Source: Yersinia ruckeri ATCC 29473 (GTDB taxonomy: Bacteria; Pseudomonadota; Gammaproteobacteria; Enterobacterales; Enterobacteriaceae). Taken from it: 64,000 nucleotides of DNA. Numbering within the stretch: the first letter of the stretch is position 1; each line of letters opens with the position of its first letter. The position numbers and the translations under genes were made by a program. The notes beneath the pieces were generated by a model. The model was given only the letters and a program-made list of their open reading frames with translations, made no database searches and was not told where the DNA came from. The DNA lies in the NCBI RefSeq assembly GCF_000754815.1, contig NZ_KN150747.1, positions 899,908 through 963,907 on the forward strand, read 5' to 3'. This document shows, in pieces, positions 8,426-16,919 of this stretch.

Positions 8426-9421
8426 TTGAAGACTGCTATTATGTATATTCGTCAGAGAGATGATAATTATAGTGTTGACTCATTTGTAAAGATCTCGTTG
8501 GTCATCCCTGTATTTAATGAAGAGGAATCAGTTGAGTTATTTGTCAACTATGTAGACAACCTATTTTCTAAGAATAAAGAATACCAGATTGAATTTGTGT
8601 TCATTGATGATGGTAGTGTCGACAGGACTTTACCTAAGCTAATCTCTTTGCAAGAAAAAGAAGACCGGGTTGTAATTGTTGAGCTTACACGTAATTTTGG
8701 AAAAGAAGCCGCATTAACTGCAGGAATATTTAATGCGACAGGTGATGTCGTTATTCCGATTGATGTTGATTTTCAGGATCCGCCAGAAGTCATCCTCAAA
8801 ATGCTTGATGAGTGGAAAAAAGGCTATGAAGTCGTACTTGGCGTGCGAATTGATCGATCGTCCGATACCCTGATGAAACGGAAAACCGCCAGTTGGTTCT
8901 ATAGGATAATAAACAAGATGTCCAGAACCAAAATACCTGAGAATGTAGGTGACTTCAGATTAATGGATAGATGTGTTGTCGAAGCATTGAAACAATTACC
9001 TGAAACCCATCGTTTTATGAAGGGAATTTTTTCTTGGCTGGGATTCAGAACCACCAACGTTGAATACATCCGCCCTGAAAGAATCGCAGGTACCACTACA
9101 TTCAATGGCTTTCGCTTATGGGGACTCGCACTCGAAGGCATCACAAGTTTTAGTTTAGTGCCATTGAAGATATGGACTTATATCGGAATCATTTTTTCAG
9201 TTTTATCGCTGTTTTATGCGGTATTTATTTTCTTAAAAACACTATTTTTTGGGACAGACGTGCCAGGCTATGCATCATTAATTATTACCATTCTTTTTAT
9301 TGGTGGCTTGCAGTTAATGAGTACAGGTATTATCGGTGAGTATCTTGGCCGTACCTATATGGAATCAAAAAGAAGACCCATTTTTTTAACTCGCCAGATC
9401 TATAAAAAAAACAAGGATTAA
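8426..9421 (+). CDS. gtrB: GtrB-type polyprenol-phosphate glycosyltransferase
   Basis: GT2-family enzyme that would transfer a sugar (usually glucose) from its nucleotide donor to undecaprenyl phosphate on the inner face of the cytoplasmic membrane. The N-terminal GT-A domain has ISLVIPVFNEEESVELF, FIDDGSVDRT and the DVDFQDPPE motif (DXD-like). Two membrane helices follow in the C-terminal third (IWTYIGIIFSVLSLFYAVFI and ASLIITILFIGGLQLMSTGI), ending in GEYLGRTYMESKRRP, a GtrB hallmark. The 331-residue frame uses TTG at 8426; an in-frame ATG at 8441 gives a length nearer the family norm. It is the first gene of an AT-rich four-gene cluster, with 4 nt to the next gene. The symbol denotes the family; the sugar is unknown. 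Confidence 0.85.
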   Translation: MKTAIMYIRQRDDNYSVDSFVKISLVIPVFNEEESVELFVNYVDNLFSKNKEYQIEFVFIDDGSVDRTLPKLISLQEKEDRVVIVELTRNFGKEAALTAGIFNATGDVVIPIDVDFQDPPEVILKMLDEWKKGYEVVLGVRIDRSSDTLMKRKTASWFYRIINKMSRTKIPENVGDFRLMDRCVVEALKQLPETHRFMKGIFSWLGFRTTNVEYIRPERIAGTTTFNGFRLWGLALEGITSFSLVPLKIWTYIGIIFSVLSLFYAVFIFLKTLFFGTDVPGYASLIITILFIGGLQLMSTGIIGEYLGRTYMESKRRPIFLTRQIYKKNKD

Positions 9422-9425
9422 ATAT

Positions 9426-10145
9426 ATGGATCTTAAAGAAACAGAAATACTCGGCGATGACGTTAATACACATTGGTATTACCTTTCAAAGGCCAAAGCG
9501 CTCACCAATCTTCTGGGTGATTTTTCACCAAAAAAAATCATGGACATTGGTGCCGGTTCTGGTTATTTCTCAAAATCATTGCTTAATAAAACAGCGGCCA
9601 AAGAAGCCTGGTGTGTCGACATCAGCTACGAGAAAGAAGAATCTTCTAGGGAAAACGGAAAGCCAATCCACTTTGTGCGTAGCGTAGGTGAAACCGACGT
9701 CGATCTGGTATTGCTAATGGATATACTGGAACATGTTGATGATGATGTTGGTCTTCTTCAGGAATATGTGGATAAAGTTCCTTATGGCACAAAATTTTTA
9801 ATTAGTGTGCCAGCCTTCGAATGGTTGTGGAGTTCACATGATGACTTCCTTGAGCACCGAAGAAGATATACCTGCCACCAGCTAGAAAATGTCGTTAAGC
9901 TAACAGGTCTGTCTATTGACAGGTCATGCTATTATTTTTGTTCCGTGTTACCATTAGCTATTGCAACGCGTCTTATCTCACGAAATACAGAGAAAAAAGA
10001 ATCTCAGCTTAAAAAACACAGCAAGTTGGTGAATGCTTTACTAAAGATGCTTTGTTCATTAGATTTTCTGTTCTTTAAGAAAAATAAGATCGGTGGTTTA
10101 ACGGTGTTCTGCTATGCCGAGAAAAAAGAAAAAAAACATTTATAA
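9426..10145 (+). CDS. Class I SAM-dependent methyltransferase of the gtr cluster
   Basis: 239 residues. The SAM-binding glycine motif is MDIGAGSGYFSKS at 39-51, the acidic residue of strand 2 lies in WCVDIS, and the post-motif is LLMDILEHVDDD at about 97-108, so this is a Methyltransf_11/23-like Rossmann fold. A later segment (WLWSSHDDFLEHRRRYT) is typical of small-molecule or lipid-linked sugar methylases. Its place between gtrB and gtrA suggests action on the polyprenol-linked donor, on the glycan, or as a partner of GtrB. That is inference; the substrate is unknown. It is AT-rich like its neighbours. Confidence 0.75.
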   Translation: MDLKETEILGDDVNTHWYYLSKAKALTNLLGDFSPKKIMDIGAGSGYFSKSLLNKTAAKEAWCVDISYEKEESSRENGKPIHFVRSVGETDVDLVLLMDILEHVDDDVGLLQEYVDKVPYGTKFLISVPAFEWLWSSHDDFLEHRRRYTCHQLENVVKLTGLSIDRSCYYFCSVLPLAIATRLISRNTEKKESQLKKHSKLVNALLKMLCSLDFLFFKKNKIGGLTVFCYAEKKEKKHL

Positions 10146-10146
10146 C

Positions 10147-10539
10147 ATGCATATTAATATAATGATGTCAGTAAAGTCGGTAACGTTTCGGCGATTTGTT
10201 ATTACAGGGATGTTAGCGACAATTTTACATTTTATCACTGCTCTTTTTTTAATCTTCAATCACTTGCTAACGCCAGCATTTGCTAATGCTTTTGCTTTCA
10301 CGATGACGACAATTATTTCGTACTTTATTAACACATTATGGTCTTTTTCACAAAAAATAAGAGCCAAAAACACATTTAGATATGCAATCACAGCATGTAT
10401 TGGATTTACACTCTCTTATTCCATTGCTTCAATTTCCGGATATTTATTTGTTAACCCAGTCATCAGCATCATTTTTGTCGCAGCATTTGTTCCCCCTGTG
10501 ATTTTTTTTATTCATAAGAAATGGACGTACCTGAATTAG
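10147..10539 (+). CDS. gtrA: GtrA-like membrane protein (putative polyprenol-sugar flippase)
   Basis: Small, very hydrophobic protein with four predicted membrane helices (FVITGMLATILHFITALFLI, ANAFAFTMTTIISYFI, AITACIGFTLSYSIASISGY, ISIIFVAAFVPPVIFFIHKK), the GtrA/DPMS3 topology. GtrA proteins are thought to flip undecaprenyl-phosphate-linked sugar to the periplasmic side. The frame is open back to 10114, overlapping the methyltransferase, but ATG at 10147 (just after its stop) or 10162 is more natural, giving about 125-130 residues, the usual size. The ending HKKWTYLN resembles GtrA C-termini. Confidence 0.8.
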   Translation: MHINIMMSVKSVTFRRFVITGMLATILHFITALFLIFNHLLTPAFANAFAFTMTTIISYFINTLWSFSQKIRAKNTFRYAITACIGFTLSYSIASISGYLFVNPVISIIFVAAFVPPVIFFIHKKWTYLN

Positions 10540-10550
10540 AGGAAATAAAG

Positions 10551-11945
10551 ATGTTTAAAAACATAGCTAACAACAAAAGTATTCTATTGCTGATAATATT
10601 CATTCTCCTGTACATTCCCGTACTCTTTTCGAGAACAGATATGTGGGATGGTGTAATACTTGACCATGCAATATCATTAGGGCGTAGCGACGTTTATCAT
10701 GAATGGTTTAGCGAGGCCGGTTTATATCTCACGGCATTCTTCTATGACCCATTGGCTTTTTTGAAAGAATTTTACCCGTTTTCCGGGCAGATATTAACAT
10801 TATTTTTCTTATATTTTTCCGCACTAGAAATAACTCGACTGTCAGAGACGATATACAAAATATCAGAAAAAGAATCGACCTTAGTAGGTATTTTTTATTT
10901 ACTTCTTCCTCTCTGGTCAACTTTTTTTTCGACAATTTATTTGATGCATTCAGCTACAATTTTCATAGCTCTGTTAAGTGCAAGGTTGGTGATATGCAAT
11001 CGTTATCCATTGCTCACGATAATATTAATTCCAGTTACGTTTCAGCAAGCATCAATGGCACCCCTTATTCTTTCGATCTTTATGCTATACGCGATAGAGA
11101 ATAAATTTAAAAATATCACATCTATTTTTTTATTCTCTCTATGGGTTATTGTGTCATTTTTCATATTGCGCTCAATTTTTACAACAACAGATCTCTATTC
11201 TGGCTACAATAAAATTTCTATAAATAACTTACAGAATATCTATCTATGGGAGGCCTTTTCGTTAAGTATTGCACTCTGTCTTGGACCAGTTGTTGTTTAT
11301 TTTATTCTAACTGCTAAGAAGATGAGTAAAATATCTAGTGCAGGCTTAGTCATTGCGCTTATCGCAACAATAATCCCATACATTACAGTAGGGAAAGAGC
11401 CATCAACTTCTGACTTTGTAAATATGCAGGGAAATTCAATGCGTTTCCTTTTCTCTTGCGCTCCTATACTGGCACTAATATTTGCCTATACATTACAATA
11501 TAAACCACTCAAGAAACCAATAATAATAATTATCATGTTATATATGTTTTCATTATTTATTAGCGCGCAACATGCAAAAGTTAATGAAGTAATGTATCAA
11601 CGAGCTTTCATCGCAAGTATAAAAAAACATCCAGAATTGAATGGAAAGGTTATTACTATTATCACAACAGACAATCTTAACCTCTATGAGTACGCCTATT
11701 TATTCACTAAGGCTTTTGGTGTTAACAAAAGCATTATACTTACAAATGATTCTGTCCCAGATCCTGTTATTTACAAAAAAGACTCATACCGCGTAAAATA
11801 TATGCAAGCTAGCATAGAAAATATGACAGATGCCAAGATTATTGATGTAACATCACATATGGATAAGGTGGGTCCGTTACGGATGTATTGGGAATATTTG
11901 TCAAATGGCAGCCTGCCTGAGCTGGTAACCATCAAAGAGAGGTGA
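10551..11945 (+). CDS. Polytopic membrane glycosyltransferase, GtrC-like (GT-C fold inferred)
   Basis: About 464 residues from the ATG at 10551, preceded by AGAGGA; an upstream ATG at 10521 overlaps gtrA and lacks this site. About ten hydrophobic segments are visible. After the first helix comes FSRTDMWDGVILDHA, an acidic first periplasmic loop of the kind that carries the catalytic Asp in GT-C enzymes. The C-terminal 100 residues are hydrophilic. In phage and chromosomal gtr clusters the last gene encodes the serotype-specific transferase that moves the sugar from polyprenol phosphate onto O-antigen or another surface glycan. Position and topology support that role here, but the sequence is not one I recognise. 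Very AT-rich, suggesting transfer. Confidence 0.65.
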   Translation: MFKNIANNKSILLLIIFILLYIPVLFSRTDMWDGVILDHAISLGRSDVYHEWFSEAGLYLTAFFYDPLAFLKEFYPFSGQILTLFFLYFSALEITRLSETIYKISEKESTLVGIFYLLLPLWSTFFSTIYLMHSATIFIALLSARLVICNRYPLLTIILIPVTFQQASMAPLILSIFMLYAIENKFKNITSIFLFSLWVIVSFFILRSIFTTTDLYSGYNKISINNLQNIYLWEAFSLSIALCLGPVVVYFILTAKKMSKISSAGLVIALIATIIPYITVGKEPSTSDFVNMQGNSMRFLFSCAPILALIFAYTLQYKPLKKPIIIIIMLYMFSLFISAQHAKVNEVMYQRAFIASIKKHPELNGKVITIITTDNLNLYEYAYLFTKAFGVNKSIILTNDSVPDPVIYKKDSYRVKYMQASIENMTDAKIIDVTSHMDKVGPLRMYWEYLSNGSLPELVTIKER

Positions 11946-12208
11946 TTCACAACACAGCAGACATTCAGCTAACAGGGACTGAATAAAACCACAGGTCACG
12001 TGGAGGGGGAAAGAATTCTTAGGCCACAGCAATAAGACCAACCGGCTGCTGATGCACATCAATACGTCTGCAGCCCCTGATATCGCGTAGCCCACGCCGC
12101 CCGAAGTGTAGTCCAGTTAACATTCAGGTTAGCCAGTCGACAGCTTTTTTGGGCGGCATAAATGTCGCCACTGGTTCATGATCACGATGTGGATTCCTCA
12201 CTGACCTG
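11946..12208. other. Non-coding stretch between the gtr cluster and an IS remnant
   Basis: No gene recognised. GC content rises again from about 11946, marking the right edge of the AT-rich island. No terminator with a T-tract was seen directly after the last gtr gene. Confidence 0.35.
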
Positions 12209-12288
12209 CAACTGTACTCCCCCCTGAATTTAGGTCTTAGTGCTTAGTAGAGTTCTCTGGTTAAAATACAATCAACAGGAGAACCATC

Positions 12289-12555
12289 ATGAAGAAAGTA
12301 CGTTTTACTGAAACTCAGGTCCTGATGGTTCTGAAATAAGTTGAGGGTGACCGGCATGTAAAAGATGTCTGTCGAGAAAATGGTGTTTCAGAAACCAGCT
12401 ACTACAGCTGGAAATCTAAATATGGAGGGATGGAATCCTCTGATATCAAGCGCATGAAAGAACTTGAAGAGGAAAATCGCCGACTAAAGCAGATGCATGC
12501 CTCCCTGAGCTTAGACCATGAAATTCTTAAGGATATCGTGGCAAAAAAACTATAA
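12289..12555 (+). pseudogene. IS OrfA with internal stop
   Basis: Frame MKKVRFTETQVLMVLK, then a TAA at 12337-12339, then VEGDRHVKDVCRENGVSETSY and a coiled coil (MKELEEENRRLKQMHA) to the stop at 12553. It is a helix-turn-helix OrfA with one nonsense codon (CAA to TAA is likely). The ATG is preceded by AGGAGAACC. Confidence 0.8.
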
Positions 12556-12991
12556 TGGCATCAGAAAAACGCGAACTGGTTCAGTACGTTATGACGGAGC
12601 ATAAGATCAGTGAGCGCTGCGGATGCCGAGTTATCGGTATCAGTCGTAGCCTTTTACATTATCGCCCGAATACTGTACGCGATATTCCGGTGATAGAAGC
12701 GTTGCAGAAACTGGCACAGTAGTATCCGGCGTATGGCTTTGGCCTGATGTTCGACAAATTACGCCAGTCAGGGCGGATATGGAATGCGGAACGTGGGACG
12801 TGGGACGTGTTTACCGGATATATTACCTCTTGCAGCTCAATCTTAGGCGTAAGGGGAAAAAACGATTACCAAACAGGGATCCCCAACCGTTGGTTGCCCC
12901 ATTAAAAATGAACCACTGTTGGTCAGTTGATTTTATGAGTGATGCTTTGATTGATGGGCGGGCGTCGACTCAGGTTGTTCAACGTAGTTGA
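12555..12991 (+). pseudogene. IS OrfB remnant, N-terminal part
   Basis: Starts with an ATG overlapping the orfA stop (TAATG). It reads ASEKRELVQYVMTEHKISER, RVIGISRSLLHYRP and VIEALQKLAQ, then a TAG at 12720. Later pieces are LRRKGKKRLPNRDPQPL and NHCWSVDFMSDALIDGR (first catalytic Asp). Everything after about 13000 is lost to the next element. Dead. Confidence 0.75.
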
Positions 12992-13157
12992 TGATTTTAA
13001 CCAGGAGGCACTGGCCGTCAAGGTTGATTTAAATATACCAGCTCACTGCGTAGTCAGAATATTAGAAAGGATCAGTGCAGAAAGTGGTGTAGTGGATCAA
13101 TAATTCAGGACACCTCGAAATCCTGTTAATGTTAAAACAGTGAACGTGAGGTGATGC

Positions 13158-13475
13158 ATGATCAAAAATCGTCGGATTAAACGCACATTTTCCCCAGAGT
13201 TCAAACTCGAAGCTATCGAACAGGTTGTTGAATACCAGCGAGATGTACGGGAAGTCGCTCAGGCGCTCGAACTCAACCCTGACCATTTGCGCAAATGGAT
13301 ACGGCTGTATAAGCAGGAAATTCAAGGTATTGAGCCCGTTGGCAATGCCATTACTCCTGAACAACGCGAAATTCAGCAGCTTAAAGCACAGATAAAGCGT
13401 CTTGAGATGGAAAAAGAAATACTAAAGCAGGCTGCCGTGCTGATGAGCGAAGCCCCCGGAAAGTTATCGCGCTAA
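13158..13475 (+). CDS. IS3-family transposase OrfA
   Basis: 105 residues, intact. The helix-turn-helix covers residues 8-50 (KRTFSPEFKLEAIEQVVEYQ, VAQALELNPDHLRKWIRLYK) and a leucine-zipper coiled coil covers about 68-90 (IQQLKAQIKRLEMEKEILKQ). OrfA binds the IS ends and normally forms OrfAB through -1 frameshifting near its 3' end. Here OrfB is broken, so OrfA alone cannot transpose the element. It is a close paralogue of the truncated OrfA at 6930. Confidence 0.9.
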   Translation: MIKNRRIKRTFSPEFKLEAIEQVVEYQRDVREVAQALELNPDHLRKWIRLYKQEIQGIEPVGNAITPEQREIQQLKAQIKRLEMEKEILKQAAVLMSEAPGKLSR

Positions 13476-14343
13476 TCACACGGCTAAAAGCAAAGTTGGC
13501 CTGTGCAGATCCTTTGTCATTTATTCGGTATTCACCGTAGCGTTTATTACGCGCAGGTAAAGCGTCCTGTTAATGCACAAAGAATTGAAAATGCACAAAG
13601 AATTGAATTACGAAGTCGGGTGAGAGAATTCCATGACTCTCAGTCGTGGTGCTGCAGGTAGTCGGGCAATCAGTCAGATATTGCGCCAGAGTGGCGTTAA
13701 TGCAGGTCGATGGCTGGCGCGACGACTGATGCAGGAATGCGGGCTGACTAGTCGCCAGCCTGTTAAACATCGCTACCGGGTAAATGAAGACAACAGTCCG
13801 GCATTACCAAACTTATTGAACCGGCAGTTTAACCCCGCCACACCAAACCGCGTCTGGTGTGGTGATATCAGTTTTATTCGCCTGCAGGACAGATGGTGCT
13901 ATCTCGCGCTTGTTATTGATTTATATTCACGCCGGATTATCGGTTCAGCCCTCTCATTAACCGCTGATGCTGATGTGGTGTGCCGGGCTTTGCGTAACGC
14001 TCTGGAAACACGACCTCGTGATGGCCGTCTGCTGTTTCATTCAGATCAAGGGGTTCAATATAAAAGCAATAAATACAGGAAATTACTCTGGCGTGATGGG
14101 GTAATGCAAAGTATGAGTCGCAGAGGGAATTGCCTGGATAATTCGCCGATAGAAAGAGTCTTTCGCAGCCTTAAAAGTGAATGGCTTCCGAAAGGTGGTT
14201 ATAGTGATTTTAGCCATGCAGTACGCGATATAAACCAGTGGATAAATGGTTATTACAACGTTTATCGCCCTCATACGAACAACGGTGGTTTACCGCCTTG
14301 CCTGCATGAAGAAAAGTGGAGACAGGTTATTCCGGTGTCCTGA
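13475..14343 (+). pseudogene. IS3-family transposase OrfB, two frameshifts
   Basis: The product is readable only by changing frame twice: RKVIALITRLKAK, then WPVQILCHLFGIHRSVYYAQ in a second frame (extra T near 13496), then [13 protein letters not shown] onward in a third (extra C near 13642). From 13633 a 236-codon frame runs to the stop with the DDE core: [25 protein letters not shown] and [20 protein letters not shown]. An in-frame 18-bp tandem duplication (AATGCACAAAGAATTGAA, 13572-13607) adds six residues. Inactive as it stands. Confidence 0.85.
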
Positions 14344-14355
14344 TTTTGTGATCCA

Positions 14356-14943
14356 CTACAGATACTTACAGTGATCGAAAAAACGCAAAAACAATGCCAA
14401 TGGAAATTGGCGCATGTCGGCCATGGAAGAAGACCAGATAGCAGCCCCCATCGGTAACAAGTAATGCTGGGTAAAATAGTGGGAAAATCCTTCTTGTTGC
14501 AGAAAATCGTCCACCGTTTGAGTCGCAATACCGCCACTTGCCAGGTTTTTCTTACATCGGCGATTGAAACGCATAATCTCTGCCAGTAAGCGATAAAAAC
14601 GCGGGCTAAGCAGGTTAAGACGTTGGGCAAACAGGGTATTGAGCGTATGACCGTTGTATTCCAGTCCACTACGTGGATGCGTAACCGAGAAGCTCATCTC
14701 CGTGGGTTGACCACTAATGCCCAATTCGGCTAATCGAGCAATAAATTGTGGATAGGTCCGCTCGTTATAGACAATAAATCCGGTATCAATAGCGTAGCTG
14801 CGCCCTTCCAACGTGATGTCCACGGTCGCGGTATGCCCACCGGGGTAATTATTAGCTTCAAACAGTGTAACCTGATGTTTTTTCGCTAACTTCCATGCAC
14901 AGGTCAAACCGGAAATTCCGCTACCAATAATGGCAATTTTCAT
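14356..14943 (-). pseudogene. FAD-dependent oxidoreductase (amine-oxidase family), truncated by IS
   Basis: N-terminal 190 or so residues of a flavin-containing amine-oxidase-like protein: GxGxxG dinucleotide fold at the start (IAIIGSGISGLTCAWKL), ARGE-type continuation (FEANNYPGGHTATV), and DTGFIVYNERTYPQF. Family members are about 420 residues; this one ends at 14361, where the IS begins, and its stop codon TAG is supplied by the IS end. The FAD site is present but the substrate domain is gone. It is the last surviving gene of a minus-strand operon with the SDR (4-nt gap). In related genomes, as I recall, DUF1365 and cyclopropane-fatty-acid synthase genes follow; none are here. Confidence 0.85.
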
Positions 14944-14947
14944 TGGG

Positions 14948-15664
14948 TTACCTCACCAAACGCTTGGCAAGCCAGCGTTGTAGAGCTTGTGGAAGTAGAC
15001 CTGTCAGTCGTAACAGCGCGGCGAATAATGGAGGGAAAGCAATTTCAGCGGCTCCTTTTCCCAGGCCACGGCGAATATAGTGCGAAGCCTGCTTAGGGGT
15101 GATTATCATCGGCATGGTAAAATCGTTGCGGTCAGTCAGCGGTGTGGCAACGAAACCGGGTAATATCAGCGAAACATTAATACCGGATTTTGCCAAATCC
15201 ACTGCCAAGCTACGGGCAAAATAGGCAAGTGCAGCTTTTGAAGCGCCATAGGCTTCTGCGCGCGGCATGGGTAGCATGCTGGCTGTTGATCCTACCAGAG
15301 CGATGCGACTTCCGGACGACAGTTGTGGTAACAGAACATCTAAACAATTGATTGGACCTAGAAAATTAGTATTAAGTACCCGAGCAACCCGTTCAGCCTC
15401 TACGACACCATTATCAAGGTATTCACAGGTTCCAGCACACAAAATCACCAGATCGGCCGGACAGTGCGCTAACGCCTTACGCGTGGCAGCTAAGTCGGTT
15501 ATGTCGAAATGGCGCGCTGTAATCGCAGGGTTATGCATGCCAAGATCCATCAGCCGATTTTCATCACGCCCACAGGCCGTCACTTGCCAGCCTTCTGCAG
15601 CATAATCAAGCGCCAGTTGCTGTCCAATACCGGAACTGGCTCCAGTGACCACTACGTGTTTCAT
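14948..15664 (-). CDS. Short-chain dehydrogenase/reductase (SDR)
   Basis: 238 residues, classical SDR. NAD(P)-binding TGASSGIG is at 7-14, the NNAG-equivalent is LCAGTCEY, the catalytic Ser lies in LVGSTASM, and Tyr/Lys in YGASKAAL (YxxxK). After the Rossmann core, PGFVATPLTDRN is followed by a C-terminal amphipathic tail (LLPQALQRWLAKRL). The start overlaps the stop of the upstream NTF2-like gene (ATGA-type), so the two are translationally coupled. The operon (MerR, NTF2-like, SDR, FAD oxidoreductase) is one often seen with cfa and photolyase genes in gamma-proteobacteria. The substrate is unknown. Confidence 0.85.
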   Translation of the reverse strand: MKHVVVTGASSGIGQQLALDYAAEGWQVTACGRDENRLMDLGMHNPAITARHFDITDLAATRKALAHCPADLVILCAGTCEYLDNGVVEAERVARVLNTNFLGPINCLDVLLPQLSSGSRIALVGSTASMLPMPRAEAYGASKAALAYFARSLAVDLAKSGINVSLILPGFVATPLTDRNDFTMPMIITPKQASHYIRRGLGKGAAEIAFPPLFAALLRLTGLLPQALQRWLAKRLVR

Positions 15665-16095
15665 GCTTGTAGCCTCTTCTTCAACTGGAGAATAACGCCG
15701 CCGATCAGCGGTATGTGTTCATAAAGCATGGCTCCCATATCGTAATAGTCGCGCTGATAAATAATCCGCTGTTCGGTAAAGCGCAACAGGCTGATACCCT
15801 CTAAACGGAGTAAGGCACCACGGCGCAGGCGGGGATGGGCATAAGCCATTTGCCAGCACACGGAGACTTGTTGATCATGGTGTTGAATATCCGTGAGGGT
15901 AAAGCAGCAAGTGTTTAACTTACTGATCAACCGTTGAAAATAGGCTTCAAGGGAACTCAATCCCTGATGTTCTCCGACTGGATCGATAAAGTGGATATCG
16001 CGATGATAAACATCAGGTAGGTCAACCAGACGTGCCGCATCCAGTGTGGTATAGAATTGCGTAAAACGGGCCAGCAGTGCTTCTGCGTCACTCAT
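15661..16095 (-). CDS. SnoaL/NTF2-like domain protein
   Basis: 144 residues with the cone-shaped NTF2-like pattern: N-terminal helix (ALLARFTQFYTTLDAARL), VYHRDIHFIDPVGEHQGL and later beta strands (VSVCWQMAYAHP, LRLEGISLLRF, QRDYYDMGAML). The family binds or converts small hydrophobic ligands; no specific activity can be read here. It starts inside the last codons of the MerR remnant (stop at 16088) and overlaps the SDR by 4 nt. The frame is intact. Confidence 0.8.
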   Translation of the reverse strand: MSDAEALLARFTQFYTTLDAARLVDLPDVYHRDIHFIDPVGEHQGLSSLEAYFQRLISKLNTCCFTLTDIQHHDQQVSVCWQMAYAHPRLRRGALLRLEGISLLRFTEQRIIYQRDYYDMGAMLYEHIPLIGGVILQLKKRLQA

Positions 16096-16330
16096 GGCGG
16101 AGCTCCGAAGTAAGGGGTAGCGCTGTATGGTTATTAATAAGTGTAATGTTCAACTCAGCATCACACCAAACAGCTAACTCGTCGTCATTGAACTGTTGAC
16201 GACGCACCTTCAGTGCGTTGTGGTTTTAACCAGCCATAGCGCCGTTGCCAGGCACGTAGCGTTACCGGATTAATGCCACAAAGTTGAGCTACCTCACTGA
16301 TACTGCATATCGCTATACTATTTACTTTGC
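16088..16330 (-). pseudogene. MerR-family regulator with internal deletion
   Basis: The minus strand encodes [20 protein letters not shown], then [12 protein letters not shown], a MerR helix-turn-helix, at about 16211-16308. Directly after it the frame changes, and what follows is the C-terminal tail [20 protein letters not shown] plus TLINNHTALPLTSELRHE, with a stop at 16088 that overlaps the NTF2-like start. The middle of the protein, including any cofactor-binding part, is missing. No clear start codon precedes the HTH. It would have been the first gene and local regulator of the operon. Confidence 0.75.
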
Positions 16331-16470
16331 CTAAAGCACCAGTACATTAACCATAGTGAATAAATCTAAAACTATACAATAAATTACCAATCGTAAAAGT
16401 TTCTATTCAATGGGGTTCACTTCAGCGTGGCCCTACGCCACTAAGCCTATTTAAACTGGCTAAATAAAAA

Positions 16471-16504
16471 AGGCTAAATGTCGGATTCTGTGACATCTAG
16501 CCTT
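16471..16504 (-). terminator. Terminator downstream of the SHOCT-domain gene
   Basis: AGGCTAAATGTC and its near-complement GACATCTAGCCT form a hairpin with A/T-rich flanks (AAATAAAAA on the plus strand gives a T-run on the minus strand). It ends the minus-strand gene at 16530. Confidence 0.7.
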
Positions 16505-16529
16505 AGTAATAAAATAGCCAACCCAGTTT

Positions 16530-16919
16530 TTAAAGCAATGCTTTAGCTTTTAGTTGCTGATATTCGCTTTCTGTAATTGTTCCTTCATCCAACAATTTTT
16601 TGGCGTCAGAAATCTGTTCTGCTGGAGACTTACCTGCAATATGACGAATATAATCATTGGTATCAGCAACAGATTTCTGCACTGTTGAGCGATACCGCTG
16701 CGCCATACCTTTGCCTCGGGTAACGAGATACAAAAGAGAGGTAAGCAGTGGGATGAATAGCAAGAATAAAATCCATATTGCTTTGTAGAACCCATTCAGC
16801 TCATGGTCTCTAAATAAATCGGAAATAACTTGGAATAGAATCAATAAGTAAGCGATAAAAAAGAAAATTGAGAACGTGGTCGCCAGAATATCCCAAAGAG
16901 TAAGAAAGTGATTGGTCAT
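16530..16919 (-). CDS. Small membrane protein with PLDc_N and SHOCT domains
   Basis: 129 residues from the ATG at 16919, preceded by GGGAGAC; an upstream in-frame start at 16973 has no such site. Two membrane helices (LATTFSIFFFIAYLLILFQV and AIWILFLLFIPLLTSLLYLV) form a cardiolipin-synthase N-terminal-like (PLDc_N) hairpin. The C-terminal 35 residues form a SHOCT motif (ISDAKKLLDEGTITESEYQQ-LKAKAL). Such proteins are common and of unknown function, probably membrane-bound oligomers. Single-gene unit with its own terminator. Confidence 0.8.
   Translation of the reverse strand: MTNHFLTLWDILATTFSIFFFIAYLLILFQVISDLFRDHELNGFYKAIWILFLLFIPLLTSLLYLVTRGKGMAQRYRSTVQKSVADTNDYIRHIAGKSPAEQISDAKKLLDEGTITESEYQQLKAKALL

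Larger units (their letters stand above)
12209..13087 (+). mobile_element. Truncated IS3-family element (different group from its neighbours)
   Basis: The likely left end is TGTACTCCCCCCTGAATTTAG at about 12209. It encodes decayed orfA (12289-12555) and the 5' part of orfB, and is cut at 13087 by the insertion of the next IS3 element, so its right end and the catalytic C-terminus are missing. Its OrfA (MKKVRFTETQVLMVL) is unlike that of the other two elements, resembling the IS407/IS2-like branch. Confidence 0.75.
13088..14360 (+). mobile_element. IS3-family insertion sequence, full length with both ends
   Basis: 1273 bp bounded by imperfect inverted repeats: TGTAGTGGATCAATAATTCA plus GGACACCTC at the left, and the reverse complement TGTAGTGGATCACAAAATCA plus GGACACCGG at the right. 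orfA is intact. orfB has two +1 frameshifts and an 18-bp internal tandem duplication, so the copy is inactive. The flanking trinucleotides (TGG and GAT) do not form a target duplication. Its left neighbour is a broken IS and its right neighbour a gene cut mid-frame, which fits IS-adjacent deletion. Confidence 0.9.
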
